Shown here: positions 8,517-15,368 of the stretch, one piece after another
Position numbering within the stretch: the stretch's first letter is position 1
Layout of the letters: each line of letters opens with the position of its first letter
DNA from: Rubrobacter_D sp963840835
Lineage (GTDB): Bacteria > Actinomycetota > Rubrobacteria > Rubrobacterales > Rubrobacteraceae
Assembly (NCBI GenBank): GCA_963840835.1
Contig: CAWJAM010000013.1
Coordinates: forward strand, 124,001 to 188,000
Reading direction: 5' to 3'
Length of the DNA: 64,000 nt
Position numbers and translations under genes: made by a program
The notes under the pieces: generated by a model
What the model was told of the DNA's origin: nothing
Database searches by the model: none
Seen by the model: only the letters and a program-made list of their open reading frames with translations

Positions 8517-10898
8517 GTGGGCAAGGAGACGGACGAAGTGGACACCGGTACCGCATTCGGGGATCTACTCCGGCGCCGGCGCGATGTGACCGGCCTCACC
8601 CAGGAGGATTTGGCTCGCCTGACGGACCTGACCCCCCAGGCCATTAGCCTGCTCGAGCGCGGGGAGAGACGCCGCCCACACAGGTACACCGTGCAGAAGC
8701 TGGCCGAAGCCCTTGGGCTCGAAGGGCGAGACCTCGCCGAGTTCGAGTCGGCCTCGCGTCGTCCCTCCGCCCGCCGCCAGGCGGAGCCTTACCGGCACGT
8801 CCTTCCCGCGCCCCCGACGCCGCTCGTCGGGCGCGAAGACGAGGCGGCGGCTGTGGCTGGCCTCCTTACGCGCGAGGACGTGCGGCTGCTGACCCTCACG
8901 GGCCCGGGCGGCGTCGGCAAGACCCGGCTGGCTCTGGAGGTGGCCGGCCGCTCGCGCGAGGCTTTCGCCGGCGGGGCCGCCTTCGTGTCCCTCGCGCCCG
9001 TGCAGGACGCAGCCGTGGTTCCATCAGTCATCGCCAGGACGCTCGGGATCAGAGAGGTGGCGGGCCAGGCCCTGCTACAGACCCTAAAGCAGCATCTGGA
9101 AGACAGGCGGATGCTGGTGCTGCTTGACAACCTCGAGCACCTACCGGCGGCCTTTACTGTGGTGGCCGACCTGGTCGGCGCGTGTCCGGGGCTGACGGTG
9201 CTGGCGACGAGTCGGGCGCCGCTGCGCCTGACGGGCGAGCGCCAGTTTCCCCTGCGTCCTCTTTCCTCCGACGGGGCAACGTACCCGAAATCGGCGGGCG
9301 TCCCGGCGCGGTCCGCGGCCGTAGAACTCTTCCGCCAGCGGGCCATGGCCGTGGCGCCCGCCTTCGAGCTCTCCGCCGCGAACGCGGCCACGGTGGCGCG
9401 GATCTGCCGCAGGCTCGACGGCTTGCCGCTCGCGATAGAGCTCGCGGCCGCGAGGGTCAAGCTGTTCTCGCCGAAAGCGTTGCTCGAACGGTTGGATCTC
9501 GGCCTGCAACTCCTCGCGGGCGGGGCGCGCGACCTGCCGGAACGCCAACGGACGCTGCGCGACACGGTGGCCTGGAGTTACGACCTCCTCGACGAGGGCG
9601 AGAGGCTACTGTTTGGGCGCCTCGCCACGTTCTCCTGCGACTTTTCCCTCTCCGCGGCGGAGGCCGTCTGCAGGCCCGAAGCGGACCGGGCGGAAGTGGA
9701 CATCCTGGAGGCGCTGGCCTCACTGGTCGACTACAGCCTTCTGGCGGTGCAAGCCTCCGTGGACCAGGAGGACGCACAGCCGCGCTTCGCAATGCTGGAG
9801 ACGATACGCGAGTTTGCCGCCGGGCGCCTGGAGTCGAGCGGCGAGGCGGAGGAGGTGCGCCGCGCGCACGCGCTGTTCTACCTGGCGCTGGCCGAGGCGA
9901 CGCAACCAGAGATGTTCGTGAATACGCCGCAAGAGTGGTGGTGGACGCGACTGGAAGAAGAGCACGACAACCTCAGGGCGGCGCTCCGCTGGGCCATCCG
10001 GAGCCGGGAGGAAGATACGGCGGCACGGATGGCGCTGGCATTGTGGCGGTTCTGGACCGCGCGTCACCCGAGCGAGGGACGTCGTTGGTTGGAGGCCGTC
10101 CTGGCGCTGGACGGGAACGGAGGAGACGAACCACGGTCGCTCAGGCGGGCGTTTCTACTCCTCGTGGCGGGTATCCTGGCAACGAGACAAGGGGACTACG
10201 ACCGCGCGGTCGCGCTGGACGAGGAGAGCCTGGCCCTCAATAGGGATCTTGGCCACAGAAAAGGCACGCATGGTCCGCTGCGGGAGCTCGGGACCGTAGC
10301 GTACCACCGGGGAGACTACGATCGGGCAGTGCGCCTGAACGAGCAGGCCCTCGCCATCACTCATGAGTTCGACAATGCTTCCGGCTCCGGCCTCGTCGTC
10401 TGCAATCTGGCGGACGCTTTGCGCGCGCGGGGAGATCTAGAACGCGCCAGGGCGCTGCTCGAAGAGAGTCTCGCCTCGTTGCGGCGCCAGGAGCAGCGGC
10501 TGCCCATCGTCAACGCGCTCGTCAACACGCTTGCCAGGCTCGGGAGCATCGAGTGCGAAACGGGCGAATACGCGCGGGCCGCAAATTCTTACGGGGAGAG
10601 CCTCGAGCTAATGTGGCGGTACGTGGGCAGGGCGTACGAGACCGTCGCCTGCCTCGAAGGACTGGCCCGGGTGGCGGCCATGCAGGGCCAGCCAGAGAGG
10701 GCGGCGCGGCTCCTTGGGGCGTCCGCCGCCCTGAGCGACGAGATGGGCACGCCACTCTCGCCCACCGTCCGGGCGGATCACGACCACGCCTCAAGAACCG
10801 CCCACGAGACTCTCGGGGAAGACGCATTCGAGGCAGCGTTTGCCGCCGGCCGCGCGATGCCCCTCGAGGAGTCCATCTTGTCAGCACGCTCAGGCTAG
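8517..10898 (+). CDS. XRE-HTH / NB-ARC ATPase / TPR transcriptional regulator
   Basis: A 793-residue regulator beginning at GTG. Residues about 10-70 are an XRE helix-turn-helix (LTQEDLARLTDLTPQAISLLERG). An NB-ARC ATPase follows, with Walker A GPGGVGKTRLALEV (about 128-142), Walker B MLVLLDNLEHL (about 200) and GLPLAIELAAARV. The C-terminal third is TPR-like (GDYDRAVALDEESLALNRDL and similar units). It is related to AfsR/SARP-like STAND regulators but has XRE in place of the SARP domain. It is divergent from the FAD oxidoreductase/NmrA operon with 130 bases between them. Its last codons already contain the first unit of the 10.9-kb repeat array. Confidence 0.88.
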   Translation: MGKETDEVDTGTAFGDLLRRRRDVTGLTQEDLARLTDLTPQAISLLERGERRRPHRYTVQKLAEALGLEGRDLAEFESASRRPSARRQAEPYRHVLPAPPTPLVGREDEAAAVAGLLTREDVRLLTLTGPGGVGKTRLALEVAGRSREAFAGGAAFVSLAPVQDAAVVPSVIARTLGIREVAGQALLQTLKQHLEDRRMLVLLDNLEHLPAAFTVVADLVGACPGLTVLATSRAPLRLTGERQFPLRPLSSDGATYPKSAGVPARSAAVELFRQRAMAVAPAFELSAANAATVARICRRLDGLPLAIELAAARVKLFSPKALLERLDLGLQLLAGGARDLPERQRTLRDTVAWSYDLLDEGERLLFGRLATFSCDFSLSAAEAVCRPEADRAEVDILEALASLVDYSLLAVQASVDQEDAQPRFAMLETIREFAAGRLESSGEAEEVRRAHALFYLALAEATQPEMFVNTPQEWWWTRLEEEHDNLRAALRWAIRSREEDTAARMALALWRFWTARHPSEGRRWLEAVLALDGNGGDEPRSLRRAFLLLVAGILATRQGDYDRAVALDEESLALNRDLGHRKGTHGPLRELGTVAYHRGDYDRAVRLNEQALAITHEFDNASGSGLVVCNLADALRARGDLERARALLEESLASLRRQEQRLPIVNALVNTLARLGSIECETGEYARAANSYGESLELMWRYVGRAYETVACLEGLARVAAMQGQPERAARLLGASAALSDEMGTPLSPTVRADHDHASRTAHETLGEDAFEAAFAAGRAMPLEESILSARSG

Positions 10899-11186
10899 CG
10901 CCTCCGCTTGTCAGCACGGCGCTTGCAGCGCCTTGTCAGCACGCGTCTGACCTTACGGCCCTCGCTTGTCAGCAACGCTTCGCCCTCCGGGCTCGCTTTC
11001 AGCTTTTTTGGTTCGGGCCCCGCTCTGCGACGAGAGAGAATCGCCGCCCACGGCGGTAGGGCTGACGCTCGTAGCGAGGCCCCAAGACGACTTCCTGACA
11101 AGGCGCCGACCGGAGGGAGGCGCCGTGCCGACAAGCGGAGCCCGAAGGGCGTAGCGTGCTGACAAGCCTGCGAAGCAGGCGTGCTG
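10876..11186. repeat. Inverted array of TTGTCAGCACG units with mini-hairpin spacers
   Basis: Four forward units (TTGTCAGCACG or a close variant at 10878, 10908, 10933 and 10966) face three reverse units (CTGACAAG at about 11095, 11127 and 11158). Units are spaced about 25-33 bases apart, and the spacers contain small hairpins such as GGCGCTTGCAGCGCC and CCTGCGAAGCAGG. The array fills the whole gap between the convergent XRE regulator and sulfotransferase genes. It shares the TCAGC word with the octamer elements elsewhere in the window. No protein-coding frame is apparent. Confidence 0.7.
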
Positions 11187-12137
11187 CTAGCCGAAGGCTA
11201 GCGGGTATTTGTAGCGCTTGAGGAGGGGCAGGGTTCCCGCGGTGACGAGGGCTTTGTCGCGGGGTTTCATTTTTTTCTGCCACGCGCGGTCCTGGCGTAG
11301 CTCGACGGTGCCCGTGTCGAAGCGATTGGGGTTGCCGCTGACGGTGTGGCTGATGCCTAGCTTGACCTCCCGATCGCCTTCGAGCGGGAGGTCGGCGTCT
11401 TGCTCGCCGACAAGCTTCAGGATCTCCTCGAAGCTGCCGCGGGGGTCTGCGATGAAGTCCTCGTAGCGGAGGCGGAGGTAGTTTTCGGGCGTGTCGCGCC
11501 AGAGGGCTTCTATGGCAGTGTTCCAGGCGTCCCAGAGGACGGCACTCTGCGCGGGGGTTTTCCGGTGCATGAACTCGCGCTCGGTGCTGTCGGGTTGGGG
11601 CTTCTTCTTCGCCCAGGAGTACGCGGCAGCCCTGGGGTCCCTGATCAGGTGTAAAACGCGCAGATCGATACCTGGCGCCATGCCTAAAGCGTAGCCGTAA
11701 GCCGGCTCTTTGGAGGTGTCGACGACCACGCGGCTACCCGAGACCGACCGGATAGCCCCGTAGAGCCTTCCCGTGTTGTCCAGGAACTTGCCGAGGCGTT
11801 CCCTTATCTTCCGCCTCCCGCCCTCCGTCAGCATCAGGGGGATGTGTCGGGTGCGGGCACCTGAATACTGCAGCCTCATCATCTCGCGGGCCAGGGCTTC
11901 ACTCTGGCCGCCGAACTCCCCTTCGAAGACGGGTCCCCAGAACGGGCACTCCCTGGACGGGTTGCCGCAGCCGCAGAGCCGGTTCTCGATCAGGGCGTGC
12001 TTCCAGATGAAGTTCAACTCGCCGCCGGAGAAGAAGCCCTCGACCTGTCCTAAGGTATTGGCGAGGATGGTGCTACCGCTGCGTCCGAGACCGGCGACGT
12101 AGAGGACCTTGACCGGCGTTGCCGTGCCATTATTCAC
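11187..12137 (-). CDS. Sulfotransferase (PAPS-dependent), EPS locus
   Basis: A 316-residue sulfotransferase-fold protein. The 5'-phosphosulfate loop is GLGRSGSTIL (residues 16-25) and the 3'-phosphate-binding region is VLHLIRDPRAAAYSWAKKK (about 182-200). A CGCGNP...CPFW cysteine cluster (about 55-67) may bind metal or form disulfides. It would transfer sulfate from PAPS to a glycan or small acceptor in the cytoplasm. Its ATG overlaps the stop of the flippase gene (12134-12137), consistent with sulfation of a precursor that is then exported. Confidence 0.85.
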   Translation of the reverse strand: MNNGTATPVKVLYVAGLGRSGSTILANTLGQVEGFFSGGELNFIWKHALIENRLCGCGNPSRECPFWGPVFEGEFGGQSEALAREMMRLQYSGARTRHIPLMLTEGGRRKIRERLGKFLDNTGRLYGAIRSVSGSRVVVDTSKEPAYGYALGMAPGIDLRVLHLIRDPRAAAYSWAKKKPQPDSTEREFMHRKTPAQSAVLWDAWNTAIEALWRDTPENYLRLRYEDFIADPRGSFEEILKLVGEQDADLPLEGDREVKLGISHTVSGNPNRFDTGTVELRQDRAWQKKMKPRDKALVTAGTLPLLKRYKYPLAFG

Positions 12138-13807
12138 TGCTGATTCCCCCTCCGAAACCGCCTCGGCAGGGCTCGTTGGCCCACTTTGTAGAAGGTGCCG
12201 AGAAACTCTTTATCCGTTTCGGAGAAGCCGAACAACCACAACAGTCCCAGGAAGAGCACGCCGAGGAAGCCGCCGAGCACCATTATCGTGGGGATGGACA
12301 CGGGCACCGGCAGGAACCCGAATACTGCGTCGAGCGGCAGGGTGACCTTGAGCAGATACGTCACGACGCCCGAGATGGCGCCCGCGGTCAGGGGCTTCAG
12401 CCACATGACGTTGACAGGCCAGTACCCGAGCCGCCACTTCACGGCCGACATAGTCCCCGTGTTCTCGACGATGATCGCGGTGGCCATCCCGATGGCGGCC
12501 CCCAGAACGTCGAAGCGTGGGATCAGGATCAGGCTCACGATCACACCCGTGATGGCCGAGACGGAGGTTGCGATCATAGCGTAGTTCTGGTTGTCGGTCA
12601 TGGCGAGCATCCGCGGCGCGGGACCTACGGAAGAGCTGTAGAGCTGCGCGACGGCGACGATGACGAGGGCCGTAACGCCGGCCCCGAACGCCTCCCCGAA
12701 GATCCCCATAACTTCGGGAGCGAAGACCACGATCACGAGGAAAAGCGCGAACGCGCCGGTGAAGATCCAACGCGACACGTCCTTGTAGAGCCTGCCCATC
12801 TCCTCCGTATCCTGCCGCGCGTGGAGGCCCGAGATGATCGGGGAGAAGATGCCGGAAAAGGCGAAGCGTACCACCGTCAGGAAGGTTGCCGTGCGCGCGG
12901 CGGCGTTGAAAATACCGACCGGGGCCCCCGCGGCGAAGACGCCGAGGATCAGGATGGCCGAGAAGTTGTTGAGGTATTGGGCGCCTTGCGTGATGCTCAT
13001 CGGTACGGAGACGCCGAAGAGGGCCTTGGTCTCGAACCTGGTCTCGGCCCGGCGGTCGAAGAGGTCAGGGAAGAGCTTCCTGAGGTAGTAGATCCCGACG
13101 AGCCCGGCGAGGAACATCGCGAGCGCGTAGGCGGCTATCACGCCGAAGACCTTCGCCCCGAGCACGTAACACACGCCGACGAAGACGAGGAACAGCCCAG
13201 GGCGTATGAGCTGCTGGATGTAGGCCGCGTAGGTGACGGTCTGGAAACCCTGGGTGGCCCAAGCGGTCATGCTCATGAACACGAAGAACGGCAGCACGAA
13301 CGCGAACGCCCGCAGCACGTCCACCATCATGGCCCCGTTCTCTTTCAGCCAGCCGGCCTCGGCGATGAAGCCGGCCCCGAAGAACAGAACTGCGGAGAGA
13401 ACGACGCTGAGCGCTATCGGGAAGAGCAAAGCCATCACTATGGTGCCCCGCACCCGCGCGGCGTCCTCGTGCTCCCTGTAATGGGCGACGTAGCGCACCA
13501 CGCCATTCTCCATGCCGAATCGGGAGAGGATCTGCAGGCCGTTGATCAGCGCGACACCGGCGGTGTAGAAACCGTAGAACTGCGCGCCGAGTAACCGGGC
13601 GATAACAACCTGGGTCACGTACCCGATAACGCGCCCGATGCCCTGCCCGGCCGTGCTTATGCCCGCGCCACGGGCGACCTTGGCGACGTTGGTGTCGTCT
13701 TCCTCGGGCCCGACCGGCTCGTCTAGTTGCTCCGCGGTAGGATCGCCTTCGGCGGCCTTCTCGCGCATGCGGTTCTGTTCTTCCTCGATGTCCCGTCTCG
13801 AAGTCAC
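12134..13807 (-). CDS. Wzx-like polysaccharide flippase (MOP superfamily)
   Basis: A 557-residue polytopic membrane protein. About 60 charged, cytoplasmic N-terminal residues (EEEQNRMREKAAEGD...) precede roughly 14 hydrophobic segments beginning at KVARGAGISTAGQGIGRVIGY, the classic first helix of polysaccharide exporters. It would flip lipid-linked oligosaccharide across the membrane in a Wzx/Wzy pathway. It is co-transcribed with the sulfotransferase; the sulfatase-like gene is just upstream. The long antisense open frame here is a GC-rich shadow. Confidence 0.88.
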   Translation of the reverse strand: MTSRRDIEEEQNRMREKAAEGDPTAEQLDEPVGPEEDDTNVAKVARGAGISTAGQGIGRVIGYVTQVVIARLLGAQFYGFYTAGVALINGLQILSRFGMENGVVRYVAHYREHEDAARVRGTIVMALLFPIALSVVLSAVLFFGAGFIAEAGWLKENGAMMVDVLRAFAFVLPFFVFMSMTAWATQGFQTVTYAAYIQQLIRPGLFLVFVGVCYVLGAKVFGVIAAYALAMFLAGLVGIYYLRKLFPDLFDRRAETRFETKALFGVSVPMSITQGAQYLNNFSAILILGVFAAGAPVGIFNAAARTATFLTVVRFAFSGIFSPIISGLHARQDTEEMGRLYKDVSRWIFTGAFALFLVIVVFAPEVMGIFGEAFGAGVTALVIVAVAQLYSSSVGPAPRMLAMTDNQNYAMIATSVSAITGVIVSLILIPRFDVLGAAIGMATAIIVENTGTMSAVKWRLGYWPVNVMWLKPLTAGAISGVVTYLLKVTLPLDAVFGFLPVPVSIPTIMVLGGFLGVLFLGLLWLFGFSETDKEFLGTFYKVGQRALPRRFRRGNQQ

Positions 13808-13855
13808 GGCGACAGATTATAGAGGTTTTCCGCCCGACGGAAAGGCCACCGCCTT

Positions 13856-15223
13856 TCAGACGCGGGGGAGCGGGCCTCCGGCGTCCACGAGGACGTAGTC
13901 GTCGAACATCATGTTGACGACGTCCTGGTTGTCTGCCGCGATGTCGTCGTTCATGCCTGGATCTCTCTGCACGTCGTAGAGTTTGAGGTCGGAGCGGTCG
14001 ACGGGGCCGAACATGACGTATTTGTCGTCGCGGGCCCAGACCTGGTCGTGGTAGCCGAGGGTGAAGTGGGGCCGAGGCAGGGGCTCGGACTCTCCCATCA
14101 GGAGGGTGAGATACTGGCCGTCCATCTGCCGGGGCGGCAGGAGGCCTAAAGCGCCGAGGATCGTGGGGGCAACGTCGTGGGTGGAGGCGAAGTAGTCGCT
14201 GGTCTCTCCCGCCCCTTTTCCGTCGGGGGACCGGATAAAGAACGGTATGTCGGTCAGCTCGGGCCAGAGCGCCCCGTACGGCTTGCCCGTGTAGCCGTGC
14301 TCGCCCAGGGCCACGCCGTGGTCCGACAGGACGACCAGGAAGGTATCGTCCATGCGGCCCGTCGACTCCATCTTGTCGAGGAAGCGGCCGAGCCAACGGT
14401 CGACCATCGTCACCTCCCCAGCGTATAGCGCCCTCATCCTCTCCAGCTCCGTCTCGTCGATCCAATCCGAGGGGCCGTAGTTGGGCACGATGGGGTCTCT
14501 GCCGTCGTAGCCTTCGCTGTAGAGCCCGACGTACTCCTCGGGCGGGTCCCAGGGCTCGTGCGGGTCGAAGCTGTCAAGGACCAGGAAGAATGGCTGTCCC
14601 GCGTCAGCGCCGTCGAGGTACTCCATCCCCCTACTAAACAGCCGCGGCGCGAAGTAGTCCTCCTCGCTTTTGCGGCCCTTCGTGTTGGCGAGGTGCTGGC
14701 GCACCTTGTCTACCATGTTTGCGTCGCTCCCGGCGACGGTGTTCTGGCGTATCTTATCCTCGGGGACGCCGAGCTTGGGGCGGAAGCGGTCTCGCTCCTG
14801 GCCCCTGACCCAGTCGAAGACCCTGAAACCGCGCTGGAAGTTCATGGAGGGGTGAAACAGGGGCTGGGTGTCTGCGTACATGGCCGTGCTGTAGCCGGCG
14901 TCGGAGAGGATCTCGGAGAGCGTGATCTGCACCTCGGGGATGGGCTGCCAGCCCGCTGGCTGGAACGTCTCGCCGGGCAGCTCGACCAGGTTCCTGAAAG
15001 GCCAGGTCCTCAGGCCCGTGTGGATGGCCCTCCTCGCGCAGAGGGTCGGCAACGATTCGGGGTAGGCCCTGCTAAAGCGGAAGCTGTCGTCTGCGAGGGC
15101 GTCGAGGTTGGGGGTCTGGATCTCATCGTTGCCGTAGACCCCGATGTGATCCTTCCTCAAGCTGTCCAAGATCACCAGTATGACGTTCACTCCTCGTACC
15201 CCCGTATGAGTAGGTAGCCGCAA
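13856..15223 (-). CDS. Sulfatase-like hydrolase with non-canonical nucleophile motif
   Basis: A 455-residue alkaline-phosphatase-superfamily protein. VILVILDSLRKDHIG (residues 14-28) gives the first metal ligand and VVLSDHGVALGEHG the C-terminal Asp-His pair. At the nucleophile the sequence is SLPTLCARRAIHTG (residues 57-70). Aligned on the conserved Arg, Thr60 occupies the formylglycine Cys/Ser position and Cys62 the Pro position of CxPxR. It may therefore be a phosphodiesterase or phosphotransferase rather than a true sulfatase. The start is uncertain: the TTG at 15223 gives nine extra residues before the core, and GTG codon 12 is an alternative. There is no signal peptide. Confidence 0.75.
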   Translation of the reverse strand: MRLPTHTGVRGVNVILVILDSLRKDHIGVYGNDEIQTPNLDALADDSFRFSRAYPESLPTLCARRAIHTGLRTWPFRNLVELPGETFQPAGWQPIPEVQITLSEILSDAGYSTAMYADTQPLFHPSMNFQRGFRVFDWVRGQERDRFRPKLGVPEDKIRQNTVAGSDANMVDKVRQHLANTKGRKSEEDYFAPRLFSRGMEYLDGADAGQPFFLVLDSFDPHEPWDPPEEYVGLYSEGYDGRDPIVPNYGPSDWIDETELERMRALYAGEVTMVDRWLGRFLDKMESTGRMDDTFLVVLSDHGVALGEHGYTGKPYGALWPELTDIPFFIRSPDGKGAGETSDYFASTHDVAPTILGALGLLPPRQMDGQYLTLLMGESEPLPRPHFTLGYHDQVWARDDKYVMFGPVDRSDLKLYDVQRDPGMNDDIAADNQDVVNMMFDDYVLVDAGGPLPRV

Positions 15224-15246
15224 CCCACGGCCGGGACGCCGCTATT

Positions 15247-15367
15247 CTAGAGCATTTCAGCCTGTCAGCTAGTCAGCACTTCAGCAAGAACAAAAAGCTG
15301 AAATGCTGAAGTGATGACCGGCTGAAGTGCTTCCAATGGGGTTCAACCCCATTGCAACGCGCTCTAG
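15247..15367. repeat. Modular palindromic element, copy 1 (octamer array plus one hairpin)
   Basis: Bounded by exact inverted ends CTAGAGC (15247) and GCTCTAG (15367). Inside are octamers ATTTCAGC CTGTCAGC TAGTCAGC ACTTCAGC, a spacer AAGAACAAAAA, then GCTGAAAT GCTGAAGT GATGACCG GCTGAAGT. A 9-bp hairpin CAATGGGGT/ACCCCATTG follows (15334-15354). The second hairpin type is absent. It lies between the 3' end of the decarboxylase gene and the 5' end of the sulfatase-like gene. Confidence 0.85.
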
Positions 15368-15368
15368 A

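Noticed and set aside
12119..13594. A 491-residue plus-strand open frame opposite the flippase gene
   Set aside because: It is a mirror of the minus-strand membrane protein, very rich in His/Glu/Asp/Arg, with no fold pattern or ribosome site. High-GC coding DNA commonly leaves such antisense frames open.
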